Under the pieces are notes generated by a model. It did no database searches and had not been told where the DNA came from. It saw nothing but the letters and a program-made list of their open reading frames with translations. Below are positions 15,821 through 26,000 of a stretch of 64,000 bases of DNA, piece by piece. The DNA is from Nostoc linckia NIES-25 (GTDB taxonomy: Bacteria; Cyanobacteriota; Cyanobacteriia; Cyanobacteriales; Nostocaceae). The position numbers and the translations under genes are program-made. The stretch's first letter is position 1. Each line of letters begins with the position of its first letter. The stretch covers positions 6,287,809 through 6,351,808 of the forward strand of contig NZ_AP018222.1 in the NCBI RefSeq assembly GCF_002368035.1, given 5' to 3'.

Positions 15821-15877
15821 GAGCAGAATAATTAAGCATGAGCAAAATGCTTGACAATAATTCTGCTCATGCTTAAT
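15821..15877. promoter_or_regulatory. nested inverted-repeat operator for the RHH regulator
   Basis: Perfect 14-bp inverted repeat ATTAAGCATGAGCA (15831-15844) / TGCTCATGCTTAAT (15864-15877), nested with GAGCAGAATAATT (15821-15833) / AATAATTCTGCTC (15856-15868). The half-site ATGAGCA therefore occurs three times. Multiple short half-sites are typical of RHH autoregulation. The same site probably precedes copy 1, left of the window. Confidence 0.65.
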
Positions 15878-15879
15878 AT
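15851..15879 (+). promoter_or_regulatory. sigma70-type promoter of the rightward cassette
   Basis: TTGACA (15851-15856), 17-bp spacer, TAATAT (15874-15879). The spacer contains the operator half-site TGCTCAT, so a bound RHH protein would block it. It drives the structured leader and cassette genes from about 15886. Confidence 0.7.
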
Positions 15880-15919
15880 ACATGAAGTATTCTGCATTAG
15901 CAAAATACTTTTTTAAACT

Positions 15920-16057
15920 CCCCCCTCACCCTTGCCATAGAGCCTGTGAGGGCATATTCAGGAGCAACTCACCCGCGCCATTGCCTTGTTGCCCCGGCGC
16001 GGAAACACCCTAACGTAATCACCGAGAACAGAGCGCTGCTCGCGAGTTGAGAGCGCG
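15920..16057 (+). ncRNA. hairpin-rich leader of the small-gene cassette (copy 2)
   Basis: Second copy of 25-162, here directly downstream of the TTGACA/TAATAT promoter, which supports its transcription as a 5' leader. Confidence 0.4.
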
Positions 16058-16102
16058 GTGATGTTTGATGTCTGCACACTTACAAACCCAGGAGATAACT
16101 GC

Positions 16103-16294
16103 ATGACAACAACAGTTCAACAGTTAATAGAAAAGTTGCAAGGCTTCCCACCGGAGGCAGAGATCATTCTGGAAGATGAACCTGGAGATGAATATTATCT
16201 GGGTTCAGTTTCAGCTAGGGGTTTTAAAAATGTAGTGATGATCAAATTGGGAGCAGTTATCGAAGAAGAAACCGATGATGACGATGAGGAATAA
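16103..16294 (+). CDS. small acidic hypothetical protein (copy 2)
   Basis: Identical second copy of 208-399, 63 residues, with the same AGGAGA site upstream; the cassette promoter is visible about 220 bp before it. Confidence 0.65.
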   Translation: MTTTVQQLIEKLQGFPPEAEIILEDEPGDEYYLGSVSARGFKNVVMIKLGAVIEEETDDDDEE

Positions 16295-16483
16295 TCGTCT
16301 GAATTCTGACTTCTGAATTCTGAATTCTGAATTCTAAAATTTTGGCGTTATCTCATCACTTATTACGCCACAAATCATGTTGTTTATTAAGGAGGTTATA
16401 GACGAAAATCACGTTATTTGTCACTAACCAATTAACCATTATTTGCCTGCCAGTACCCGCTATTTACTGGCAGTTCCTAAACC

Positions 16484-16792
16484 ATGACAAAACCTGTAGG
16501 TTACTACACAAATTACACACCTGGCGATGGTTCCTTATTGGAAAAATTGCAGGCCGATTATGGAGCGCAATTTCAGCTAATGACTAGACGCGAAAAGTTA
16601 TTTTTAATTTCGTCGCTTGCGTCTCAGCTGTGCGATCTAGCCCCTGGACGTTGCCGAGATGAAATTTATGAAATCGGGCATCAAATCAATAGCGTTATTG
16701 CATTGGGCGACAGGGAAGGACTAATCGAAGCGCTCATTAATCAAGTCCGTTACGGTCAACAATCAACAGGAGAATTGCCTATGCAGCAATAA
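16484..16792 (+). CDS. hypothetical protein, 102 aa (copy 2)
   Basis: Identical second copy of 589-897, followed by the same terminator at 16831-16871. Confidence 0.6.
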   Translation: MTKPVGYYTNYTPGDGSLLEKLQADYGAQFQLMTRREKLFLISSLASQLCDLAPGRCRDEIYEIGHQINSVIALGDREGLIEALINQVRYGQQSTGELPMQQ

Positions 16793-16892
16793 CCGAGCAA
16801 TTCATTTGACGTTCTTTTTATAGGGAATCACACCAGCGTGGACTGGTAAAGTTTGCGCTGGTGATTTTTTTGAAGAATTTGGAATCTAAATT

Positions 16893-17081
16893 ATGGCTTA
16901 CCGCAATGAGATTAGACCGTGGGCAATTTTCCGAGTTATGCCCAATAGTGAAAATGAATGCATTTATCGATTTCGTACCCGCTCTGATGCCGATGCCTAC
17001 GCAAGCATTTTGCGGCAAGGTGGCGGAGTTTTTCTAGTAATGTTTGACCAACCACAGCCACAGTCAGTTAACCAAAGTTAG
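16893..17081 (+). CDS. small hypothetical protein, 62 aa (copy 2)
   Basis: Identical second copy of 998-1186. Confidence 0.6.
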   Translation: MAYRNEIRPWAIFRVMPNSENECIYRFRTRSDADAYASILRQGGGVFLVMFDQPQPQSVNQS

Positions 17082-17173
17082 GTTTGAAGAGCGATCGGGT
17101 GAACGCTACCGCGATCGCTTTTGGTTGATTCAAACACTTTCAAACTTGTACAAGTAGAAAATAACACACGCCC

Positions 17174-17377
17174 ATGAAAATCGAAACCATTACTTACAAA
17201 CGGGTCAAAAACCTGGGTAATTTTGAAAATGAAACCTTCCAGGCTACTGCAACTATTGAGGAAGGTGACGATCCAGCAATTGAAGCCAAGCACTTGATGT
17301 CATTTGTTAGTGGTCAGCTTTATGGTGCTGTTCGCAATCCTGCACCCCAACAAGGACAAGAGGTTGAGGATTTTTAA
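17174..17377 (+). CDS. hypothetical protein, 67 aa (copy 2)
   Basis: Identical second copy of 1279-1482. Confidence 0.65.
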   Translation: MKIETITYKRVKNLGNFENETFQATATIEEGDDPAIEAKHLMSFVSGQLYGAVRNPAPQQGQEVEDF

Positions 17378-17391
17378 CTGAATTTTTAGCG

Positions 17392-17820
17392 ATGCACGAA
17401 CCCTTAGACATTAATGATTTTTGTCAAATTCTAGACATTATCAGTCGGAACGACAAACAAAATCGCCCTCTAACTCACAAACAAATACGAGTCTATTTGG
17501 AATGTATTTCCGAGTTGTGGCCAAAATTGGATATCCAAGATACTTTTATTGTACCAGTAACGCCACGTATCAAGTTTTACTTCCATGCCATGTCGTGCTG
17601 GATTTCCCACGAAAAACGGGCTTTTCTTGCTGAGAAATTAATCGAACTGCTTCGTTCGCTAGAAAAGAACAACAAATCAAAACAACAAGATAACTTCACC
17701 CAGGTGCAAGCTGACCCCATACAACAAAATCTGACCCAGGAGGAACCTGACCCCGATGACATCCCTTTTAACCAAGGGGACGTTTCGGTGTCGTTGGAAA
17801 CGTCCCCTGGCAATTTTTAG
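17392..17820 (+). CDS. hypothetical protein, 142 aa (copy 2)
   Basis: Identical second copy of 1497-1925, including the 11-bp hairpin in its last codons. Confidence 0.6.
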   Translation: MHEPLDINDFCQILDIISRNDKQNRPLTHKQIRVYLECISELWPKLDIQDTFIVPVTPRIKFYFHAMSCWISHEKRAFLAEKLIELLRSLEKNNKSKQQDNFTQVQADPIQQNLTQEEPDPDDIPFNQGDVSVSLETSPGNF

Positions 17821-17900
17821 CTGAAGTTTTTTAGCGATCGCGTTGCTTGTGATGGAGTCAGGCGATCGCCAGGATTGCTCACCATTTTTAGATTATCAAA

Positions 17901-18164
17901 ATGCACACCATAGTTAATACACCATCCGTGTTTAGTTGCAAATTACCTACAGCTGGTTGGCTCAACTTGTCCCAAGTGCGGCAAATCCAGTTTGAAGACG
18001 TGCCCACTCGTACCGCCGTCCTCACCTGGCAGAACGGAGACAAGCAAACATTTTTTGGTGAAGATGCTGTGACTCTTATTAATGCTTGGGAAGAAGCAAC
18101 ATTACTTTTACAACAGCGCTGCAATTGTAATAGTCACCGTCTAAAAAATCGCAGATCATTATGA
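17901..18164 (+). CDS. hypothetical protein, 87 aa (copy 2)
   Basis: Identical second copy of 2006-2269; coupled to the next gene by ATGA. Confidence 0.65.
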   Translation: MHTIVNTPSVFSCKLPTAGWLNLSQVRQIQFEDVPTRTAVLTWQNGDKQTFFGEDAVTLINAWEEATLLLQQRCNCNSHRLKNRRSL

Positions 18165-18826
18165 CTAAACATGACACTTGGGTGAAACTCAAGCCCGGTA
18201 ACCCTTACGAGCCAATCATCGACCTGTTCCCCGATGGCATGATTCCCATGCGCGACCCGTTCCCCCTGGAGCGAACATCATCATTTGGCGGTGCCTCTTT
18301 GTGGATTATCGATCTCGAAAGGTTAAACAGCGTTCAAACACAGGCCCTAGCTCAACTCATTGCCCGACATCGCCTTGCTTCCCCAACCGAAGTTGCAACA
18401 GAGGCAATAAATAAGGGTGGTTTTGCCACAAATCACGAGTGGGTTGAGGCCATGTGGTCTGGCCCCGAAGGCCTCCAGCGGCAAAAAGAACTTGCTAATT
18501 TTTTGGAATCCGCACCACAGCCACCCAGCGCCGAAGCTTGGCAGGAATTTTGCAATAGCCAAATTGAGCGCTGGATTGAGGGGAATGAGGAACCGCCGCC
18601 AATCAACTCGATTGAGGATGTTGACCCAAGGCTAAGAACTCCAGAACTCGAACAAGCTCTGAAAATGAACCAAATTAATGCAGCAATTAACGAGGGTAAT
18701 TATTCAGTTTTTGATGTTTTGAGTGGTCGAGCTTTCGTTGAAGTTCTCAACCAAATTGACCCCGACACCCAGTATTCATTAGTTGGCGATGACGATGATT
18801 TTGATGATGAGGATATTTATGAATAA
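18161..18826 (+). CDS. hypothetical protein with acidic tail, 221 aa (copy 2)
   Basis: Identical second copy of 2266-2931. Confidence 0.65.
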   Translation: MTKHDTWVKLKPGNPYEPIIDLFPDGMIPMRDPFPLERTSSFGGASLWIIDLERLNSVQTQALAQLIARHRLASPTEVATEAINKGGFATNHEWVEAMWSGPEGLQRQKELANFLESAPQPPSAEAWQEFCNSQIERWIEGNEEPPPINSIEDVDPRLRTPELEQALKMNQINAAINEGNYSVFDVLSGRAFVEVLNQIDPDTQYSLVGDDDDFDDEDIYE

Positions 18827-19058
18827 TGAAAATTCCGAAGCAGTTAACGATATTTTTCAACCAGATCCAGCATGGGATTACTATATACCCTGGCATTCAT
18901 TACATCACGTTCAAGCCAAAATTTCTGAGGCTTTAAAACTCATGACGGACGCTGAAATAACTAATGTGGCAGTTGATGAACAACTTAGAGAAATACTTGA
19001 TTTAGCTTCTGACAAATTAATAGAAGTTGTTCAGAAATTAGAACACGACGAAGAATAA
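18819..19058 (+). CDS. hypothetical protein, 79 aa (copy 2)
   Basis: Identical second copy of 2924-3163. Confidence 0.6.
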   Translation: MNNENSEAVNDIFQPDPAWDYYIPWHSLHHVQAKISEALKLMTDAEITNVAVDEQLREILDLASDKLIEVVQKLEHDEE

Positions 19059-19413
19059 CCGCCTGATGAATTGCAGTTAAAGGAAATTGCGATCGCACTT
19101 TTGGTGTGGGCTACCTGACACAGTAGCCGAAACGGTGGCATCGTTGCCACCGTCGCGGGTTGTGTCCAAAGCACCCGCCCCATTGTTTTTAGGAAGTGGG
19201 GCGTTAATGATGAATTGCACGCCCAATTTTGGGGTGTTTTATTATTCAAGCGCACCTTTCCTATAAACTACCGGGTTGAACCCAGCGTTAAGAGTGAATC
19301 GCGCCCTTTTATTAGTGGGGTGTTAGGGGATTCAAGCGTCAAAACTGGGTCTTTTAAATTAATTCGTGGTCGCAACACGAACAGCAAAAAGCCCTCAATT
19401 AATCAGCAGAAAC
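19059..19413 (+). ncRNA. structured non-coding segment upstream of recombinase (copy 2)
   Basis: Second copy of 3164-3518 with the same hairpins. The element-end-like bases fall at 19287-19300; the corresponding true end here is at 20921-20932. Confidence 0.5.
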
Positions 19414-20793
19414 ATGACAATTAAATCGATTATATCCTTGGGAGTTGATGTTAGTAAATCAAGCGTCACTTGTCATATTTTATCACAATACCCAATTGGA
19501 GGCTTAAAGAATTATTGGCAAAAAACCAGAAATAAATCTAACAATTTATTTCCTAGTTTTTACTCTAATTCTAAAACTAAAAGCCATCAAAAATCAGCGT
19601 TTGATTTTATTGATTATCTCAAAACTAACAAACCTGATGTTGCTGTTTTAGAGCCAACGGGGAATCATTACTCTAGATTATGGTCAAGGATTCTTGAAAG
19701 TCTAGGAGTTAAAATTCTGTGGGTTGGTCACATTGAATTACGCCGATATCGTGGTGGTAAAAACCTGCCAAATAAATCAGATGCAGCTGACGCACTCGCT
19801 ATGGCTGCTTATGCTCTAGATCAGGAAAATTATTTAGAAACTGGTGAATTAAACCCACGCCAATTTTTAATGCACCGCCCACAGGTAATAGACCAACTGC
19901 GGGAATTAGTACAACAACTAGAACACCTCAACCGCGTTCAGTCCCCAATCATCAACTACAACCGTCAGGTTTTGGCCTGGCAGTTCCCAGAAAAAGCACA
20001 TAGTAATTCTCAAAGTACTAAACCTGGCAATGTGCCGCCGCTTTGGGGCTGGTTGGCTGGGCGAGAGTTAGAAGTAAACCCGCAAAGTTACAAGTCATTA
20101 AGTAAGCAGTATCAGCAATCAGTAGCAGTGGAGTTTGGTTTCACAATCGACCCAATTACCCGGTTACACGCTGATTGGCTTTGTGATATTGATTTGGAAG
20201 AACAACGCCTAGAGTTAGAGTTAAAGTCATTGCTCAACAATGAGCAGTTTAAACCCTACAACGAAGTTTTTGACCAATTCGGATTTGGGCTGAGAATTCG
20301 CGCCCGGTTGCTAAGCCGGATTTACCCTTTTGAAGTGTTTCTAATTGACGGTAAACCGTTGATTGAGCGAGAAGTAAGGGAAGTCAAGCGTAAAGAAGTT
20401 AGCCGGGAGAAAGGTGAACGTGTAGTCAAATTTCTTCCTGGCGATGTCAAGCGGGTTAAGCGTAACCGTTCAAGGGATGCTTTCAAACTCAGGCTGGGTA
20501 TGGGTACTGTTTTGGAGCAGTCAGGTGATAAGTTGGTAGAAAAAGGTTCTGGTAGTGCTTTATGCCGGAAAAACTTTTGGCAGCACGTCATTACTAAGAT
20601 TGAAATTGATGGCCGTCTCCCTAATACCCCAATTGGTGAAGAAATCAACCTTTACAAAAACACACTCAAAAGTAAAGTTGATGCCTCTGGCAAGCAATTA
20701 CTCAACGGCAAGCACCTGCAATCGAAGCTGGGTTCTAAGGTTGCCAATATGTTATTTCGGGAGTTGACGAGAGCGATCGCTTCACGATCGTAA
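19414..20793 (+). CDS. divergent IS110-like DEDD recombinase (copy 2)
   Basis: Identical second copy of 3519-4898, 459 residues, with D12, E80, D123 and D126 intact. This copy lies next to the chromosome, 139 bp from the boundary at 20932. Confidence 0.75.
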   Translation: MTIKSIISLGVDVSKSSVTCHILSQYPIGGLKNYWQKTRNKSNNLFPSFYSNSKTKSHQKSAFDFIDYLKTNKPDVAVLEPTGNHYSRLWSRILESLGVKILWVGHIELRRYRGGKNLPNKSDAADALAMAAYALDQENYLETGELNPRQFLMHRPQVIDQLRELVQQLEHLNRVQSPIINYNRQVLAWQFPEKAHSNSQSTKPGNVPPLWGWLAGRELEVNPQSYKSLSKQYQQSVAVEFGFTIDPITRLHADWLCDIDLEEQRLELELKSLLNNEQFKPYNEVFDQFGFGLRIRARLLSRIYPFEVFLIDGKPLIEREVREVKRKEVSREKGERVVKFLPGDVKRVKRNRSRDAFKLRLGMGTVLEQSGDKLVEKGSGSALCRKNFWQHVITKIEIDGRLPNTPIGEEINLYKNTLKSKVDASGKQLLNGKHLQSKLGSKVANMLFRELTRAIASRS

Positions 20794-20861
20794 AAACTAA
20801 TGGCTAAGACCAAATGATACAATGTAGCCAAACACAGCAATAATTCAGCATTCAAAACCGA

Positions 20862-20889
20862 GGGGGATGAGTAGGGATACTCATCCCCC
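20862..20889. terminator. perfect 12-bp hairpin after recombinase (copy 2)
   Basis: Same GGGGGATGAGTA / TACTCATCCCCC hairpin as at 4967-4994; here it is the last structured feature before the chromosomal junction. Confidence 0.6.
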
Positions 20890-20961
20890 CAACTTTTGGG
20901 AATTCTCCATTTCGCAGTAAGTTAGAGTGAATAATAAATTCAACTTCAAAGTGCGATCGCA

Positions 20962-21243
20962 ATGACTGATAAAGAACTCAAACATCTAATTGAGAGTAAT
21001 GCTAAAACAGTCCAAGCTATGTTGGATGAATTAAGTGAAGCCCGACAGGAACGTCAAGAACTCCGAGAAGGAATGATCCAACTTCAGAATGCAGTGGCAC
21101 AACTAACCAACATACAAGATAAAATAACTAATTTACTAATTGCTGTTGATGGCGATCGACCCACAATTCTCAAAAAACTTTCAGCAATTGAAACAAAGCT
21201 CGATCGGCTATTACAGGAAAATCCAACAGATGAGTTAAGGTAA
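20962..21243 (+). CDS. small coiled-coil hypothetical protein
   Basis: 93 residues, almost wholly helical and charged (LIESNAKTVQAMLDELSEAR ... QNAVAQLTNIQDKI ... LSAIETKLDRLLQEN), a likely trimeric or dimeric coiled coil. No signal peptide or membrane span. It starts only 30 bp after the element boundary, so the insertion lies in its promoter or 5' leader and may have changed its expression. Similar short coiled-coil proteins are common in Nostoc without known role. Confidence 0.6.
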   Translation: MTDKELKHLIESNAKTVQAMLDELSEARQERQELREGMIQLQNAVAQLTNIQDKITNLLIAVDGDRPTILKKLSAIETKLDRLLQENPTDELR

Positions 21244-21472
21244 ATACAGCAGATATTAGGTTAGTTTTTGGTTTTGACTTACCGCCTCCTACCGTATTTC
21301 CCTAATCCACTACTATATAAATAGCAGTCAATATCGCAATATAGCTGGATTATCCCTCGTATTTATTATTGAACTGTTCGCGCCTAAACGTGCTAAAGCA
21401 GCATTTATTTTCCTTAAACAGCCGATAATTGTAAATAAATGTAAAAAATCCTTAGGCAGGAAAGAACCATCC

Positions 21473-22651
21473 ATGCGTGTAATTTTAATGACTGGTAAAG
21501 GCGGCGTAGGTAAAACTTCCGTTGCTGCTGCAACTGGACTCCGTTGTGCAGAATTAGGCTATCAGACGTTGGTGTTAAGTACAGATCCCGCTCACTCCCT
21601 GGCAGACAGTTTTGATTTGGAAATGGGACATGTACCCCGGAAAATTCGCCCAAATTTGTGGGGTGCAGAATTAGACGCGCTGCAAGAACTAGAGGGAAAC
21701 TGGGGTGCTGTGAAACGTTACATTACCCAAGTTTTACAAGCAAGGGGTTTAGAAGGGGTACAAGCGGAAGAATTGGCAATTTTACCAGGTATGGATGAGA
21801 TTTTTGGCTTGGTAAGGATGAAACGCCACTACGATGAAGGTGAGTTTGATGTCTTGATTATTGACTCAGCCCCCACAGGTACAGCACTGCGCTTGCTGAG
21901 TTTACCAGAAGTCGGCGGTTGGTATATGCGCCGTTTTTACAAACCCTTTCAAAATATCTCGGTAGCACTTAGACCTTTGGTCGAACCCTTTTTTAAACCA
22001 ATTGCTGGTTTTTCGCTCCCAGATAAAGAGGTAATGGATGCGCCTTATGAGTTTTACGAACAAATTGAAGCTCTAGAAAAAGTATTAACAGATAATACTC
22101 AAACCTCAGTGCGTCTTGTGACTAATCCCGAAAAAATGGTGATTAAAGAGTCTCTCCGCGCCCATGCTTATTTGAGTTTATATAATGTTGCCACAGATTT
22201 AGTTGTGGCAAATCGCATCATACCCAGCGAAGTAAAAGACCCATTCTTTCAACGTTGGAAGGAAAATCAGGAGCAATATCGCCAGGAAATTCATGATAAT
22301 TTCCACCCTCTACCAGTAAAAGAAGTTCCGCTTTTTTCTGAGGAAATGTGCGGATTGGCTGCATTAGAACGCTTGAAGGAAACTCTTTATAAAGATGAAG
22401 ATCCAACTCAAGTTTATTACAAAGAAACGACTATTCGAGTTGTACAAGAGCAAAATCAATACAGTTTAGAACTTTATTTACCTGGCATTCCTAAAAACCA
22501 GGTTCAACTGAGTAAAACTGGTGACGAATTAAATATTACTATTGGCAATCATCGACGTAACTTAGTTTTGCCGCAAGCCTTAGCAGCACTACAACCAGCA
22601 GGAGCAAAGATGGAAAATGACTATCTAAAAATTAGCTTTGCTGCAATGTAA
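21473..22651 (+). CDS. ArsA/Get3-family ATPase with C-terminal HSP20-like domain
   Basis: 392 residues, start ATG 21473 preceded by AGGAAAG. The deviant Walker A GKGGVGKTSVAAATG is at residues 8-22; the switch I region (STDPAHSLADSF, about 40-51) and the switch II IIDSAPTGTALRLL (about 130-143) fit the ArsA/Get3 ATPase family. The last 70 residues (YSLELYLPGIPKNQVQLSKT ... LNITIGNHRRNLVLP) form the alpha-crystallin-like domain seen in cyanobacterial and plant ArsA relatives. It lacks the second ATPase half of enteric ArsA, so arsenite pumping is unlikely; a chaperone or membrane-protein targeting role is more plausible. A terminator follows at 22731. Confidence 0.9.
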   Translation: MRVILMTGKGGVGKTSVAAATGLRCAELGYQTLVLSTDPAHSLADSFDLEMGHVPRKIRPNLWGAELDALQELEGNWGAVKRYITQVLQARGLEGVQAEELAILPGMDEIFGLVRMKRHYDEGEFDVLIIDSAPTGTALRLLSLPEVGGWYMRRFYKPFQNISVALRPLVEPFFKPIAGFSLPDKEVMDAPYEFYEQIEALEKVLTDNTQTSVRLVTNPEKMVIKESLRAHAYLSLYNVATDLVVANRIIPSEVKDPFFQRWKENQEQYRQEIHDNFHPLPVKEVPLFSEEMCGLAALERLKETLYKDEDPTQVYYKETTIRVVQEQNQYSLELYLPGIPKNQVQLSKTGDELNITIGNHRRNLVLPQALAALQPAGAKMENDYLKISFAAM

Positions 22652-22730
22652 GAGTTTAATTTTGTTGATACGTAAATCTTCAAAAAAGACTTCAAACTAA
22701 GAAGCAAACATCTTTTTTGATAGCGGAAAA

Positions 22731-22758
22731 AGGCGCAATTTGCTTGCGTCTTTTTTTT
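22731..22758 (+). terminator. rho-independent terminator of the ArsA-like gene
   Basis: GGCGCAA with TTGCGTC about a 5-bp loop, followed by eight T residues (22751-22758). Confidence 0.75.
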
Positions 22759-23005
22759 AGTTTTTTGTAAATTTAGTTATTAATTTGCCGTAGTTTTACT
22801 GAAGACAAATTGATGAAATAAATTCAAAAATGTCATTAGATTTAAGAATAAACAATTCAGGAGCCAAGAGTCAGAATTCAGAAGTCGTGTTAGCGACTAG
22901 TGAATGAATAAACGGGTTTAAGTCTTCCACTGATTGCATTCAGAATTCTGAATTCTCTTTTAATCGTGTGTGTTTGCAAATTATTAATTGAAGATCTTAT
23001 CAGCA

Positions 23006-26000
23006 ATGACCTCGAACTCTGAGCAAGATTGGCGGGAAAATCGCCATGAAGAAACTTTACTCCACCGGATTACAAATCGTATCCGGCGAAGTTTAGAATT
23101 AGAAGATATTATCACAGTCACAACAGCAGAGGTGCGATCGCTACTGCGAACTGACAGAGTGATGATTTACAAATTTCATCCCAATGGTAGCGGTCAGGTC
23201 ATTGCTGAGTCTATCTACAATAATCGTTTACCGTCGCTACTAGGACTGAATTTCCCGGCTGACGATATTCCACCCACCGCCCGCGAACTATTTGTTAAAT
23301 CACGGGTGCGTTCTGTTGTCAATGTTGATACTCAAGAAATTGGTCAAAGTCACTTACACGATCTGGAAAATGGAGAAACCATCTCGGAAGAAATCTGTTA
23401 CCGTCCTGTAGACCCTTGCCATATTGAATATTTAAAGGCAATGGGGGTAAAGTCTAGTATGGTAGCCCCTATTCTTTACCAAGATCGACTCTGGGGGCTG
23501 TTGGTGTCTCATAATTCTGAGGCGCGTTTGATTTTAGAATCAGAACTAGAAGCATTACAAATAGTAGTCGATCAACTGTCAGTGGCGATCGCTCAAAGTA
23601 CCCTCTTGGCTCAAGTCCGCAAAACAGCCGCACAAGAAGCGATCGTTAACCGCATTGCTAGCCTGTTACATTCACTACCGACAATTGTATTGCAGCCAGC
23701 CCTCGAAGCTGCTGTTGCCGCCTTTGATGGTGCTGGTGGTCGGCTTTGCATTAGAAGTGCAGCTTTTGATTACCACAATGGCAGCGTCGCCAGCTTCACA
23801 GAATGCTTAATCCCCGGAAATACTTGTATAAAATTGTATACCTGCGGTCAGCAACCTGTAGTACCAGGACAAACCATATATCCACTCATAGAACAGTATA
23901 GTGCTTGGCAGGAACGCTACAATTCCACTCAAGAATATGATGTTTGGCCGATTTTAGATATTTATCAAACTCCAGGCTGGCGAAGTTTGCAAGTTGCTTT
24001 TGAACCAACTAAAATTCGCAGTATGCTGGTGATTCCACTCCACTATCGTCAGCAGTTGTTGGGTTATTTAAGTATTTTCCGCAACGAAATAGATACCGAA
24101 ACCCTGTGGGCGGGACAGTATGACAGCGATCGGAGGCAATTATACCCCCGGCGATCTTTTGAAGCTTGGCGCGAATCTAAAAAAGCACAGGTGCGGCCAT
24201 GGACACCTGAAGAAATTGAATTGGCTAGAAACCTCGGTAAACACTTTGCTTTCGCAGTTCAGCAGTATGAATTATACCAACAAGTACAAGTCTTTAATGA
24301 AAATTTAGAACATCAAGTTAAAAGACGCACAATCGAATTACAACGCACAGCCGAACAACAACAAGCTGTGTTTAAAGTTATTGCCGAGATTCGTGAATCT
24401 TTGGACACAGACACAATTTTTCAAACAACTACTAAAGAAGTTTGTCAACTAATCAAAGCCGATCGCGTTTCTGTTTATCGTTTTGATGCTGATTGGGGTG
24501 GCGAATTTGTCGGAGATTTCGAGGCTGCTAGTCCATACTGGTCGAATGAATCCGGTCTAGGTATTAATATTATTTGGAATGACACCTACTTACAAGATAC
24601 GCACGGAGGACGCTACCGCAACAATGAAACATTTGCAGTCGATGACATCTACAAAATGGGGTTTACTCAATGTCATATCGACAATTTAGAGCAGTTTCAA
24701 ATTTACGCTTTTGTACTTGCACCGATCTTTGTCGGTCAAAAGCTTTGGGGCTTACTGGCAACTTATCAACACACAGGCCCTCGTCAATGGAAAGCCCCAG
24801 AAGTTCACTTTCTTAGTCAGATTGCGGCTCAAATGGGGGTAGCACTCCAGCAAGCTGAATTACTTACTCAGACACGAGAACAGGCGTTAGATTTGCAACA
24901 AGCAGCAGAACAACAACGGGTATTGTTTGAAGTTGTTGCCAAAGTTAGAGAATCTCTGGATTTAGATGCGATTTTTCAGACAACTACTCAAGAAATCTGT
25001 AAATCGATACAAGCGGATCGAGTTGCAGTTTACCGCTTCCAAGCTGATTGGAGTGGCGAATACATTGCTGAGTTTGTGAATGAAGGTTGGATAAAGTTAG
25101 TAAATCCTGGTACTAATATAATTTGGCGAGATAGCTACTTGCAGCAAACCCAAGGTGGGCGATATCGCCATAATGAAACCTTTGTAGTTGATAATATTTA
25201 TGAAGCGAATCACTCTGAATGTCACGTTGGGGCTTTAGAGGAAATTCAAGCAAAAGCCTATGCCATCGCCCCAATTTTTATTAGGCAGAAACTTTGGGGT
25301 TTGCTAGCAGCTTACCAAAACTCTGAACCCCGTCATTGGGAAACTTCAGAAATTCAGTTTATTACTCAAATTGCCAATCAGCTTGGGGTTGCACTCCAAC
25401 AAATCGAATTGCTCAATCAAACTAAAGAGCAGAAAGAAAAACTGGCTAAAGCTTTGGAGGATTTAAAGCAAACTCAAACCCAACTGATTCAGACAGAAAA
25501 AATGTCTTCATTGGGTCAATTGGTAGCTGGTGTTGCTCACGAAATTAATAATCCAGTGAACTTTATTTATGGCAACATTAATCATGTCAGCGAATATGCC
25601 CATGATTTGCTAGGAATGCTAGATTTATATTTGCAAAACTGCCCTAACCCCGACCCACAAATTCGCGATCGCGCAGAAGAAATAGACTTAGAATTTCTGA
25701 CTGAAGATTTGCCGAAAACTCTCTCTTCAATGAAAGTTGGTATCGATCGCATCCGGCAAATTGTTTTGGGTTTACGGAATTTTTCTCGCCTCGACCAAGC
25801 AGAAAAAAAACCAGTTGATATCCACGAGGGTATTGATAGCACCTTGCTAATTTTGCAGCATCGCTTGAAAGCAAAACCAGAAAGTCCGGCAATTAAATTA
25901 GTCAAAGAGTATAGCGAGCTTCCCTTAGTAGAATGCTATGCCGGGCCGTTGAATCAGGTATTTATGAATGTTTTAAGCAATGCGATCGATGCTTTAGAAG

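Larger units (their letters stand above)
5038..20932. mobile_element. 15.9-kb tandemly arrayed element with terminal IS110-like recombinase
   Basis: Inferred unit of 15,895 bp. Position 5037/5038 would be the head-to-tail (circular-form) junction and 20932/20933 the junction with the chromosome. A recombinase gene at one extremity, a junction without an obvious target duplication and head-to-tail copies fit an element that circularises and integrates site-specifically, as IS110-family elements do. The cargo includes phage-like structural genes, a tyrosine recombinase and plasmid-type regulators, but no recognisable capsid, terminase or replication initiator. The left chromosomal boundary lies outside the window, so the attachment core cannot be fixed exactly. 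Confidence 0.7.
15896..20932. repeat. 5,037-bp direct repeat, right copy
   Basis: Second copy of positions 1-5037. Its right end at 20932 is also the boundary with ordinary chromosomal DNA. It contains the rightward small-gene cassette and the IS110-like recombinase, whose stop codon lies 139 bp before the boundary. Confidence 0.95.

Noticed and set aside
20933..20961. Target-site duplication at the right element boundary
   Set aside because: The left chromosomal boundary is outside the window, so no duplication can be tested.
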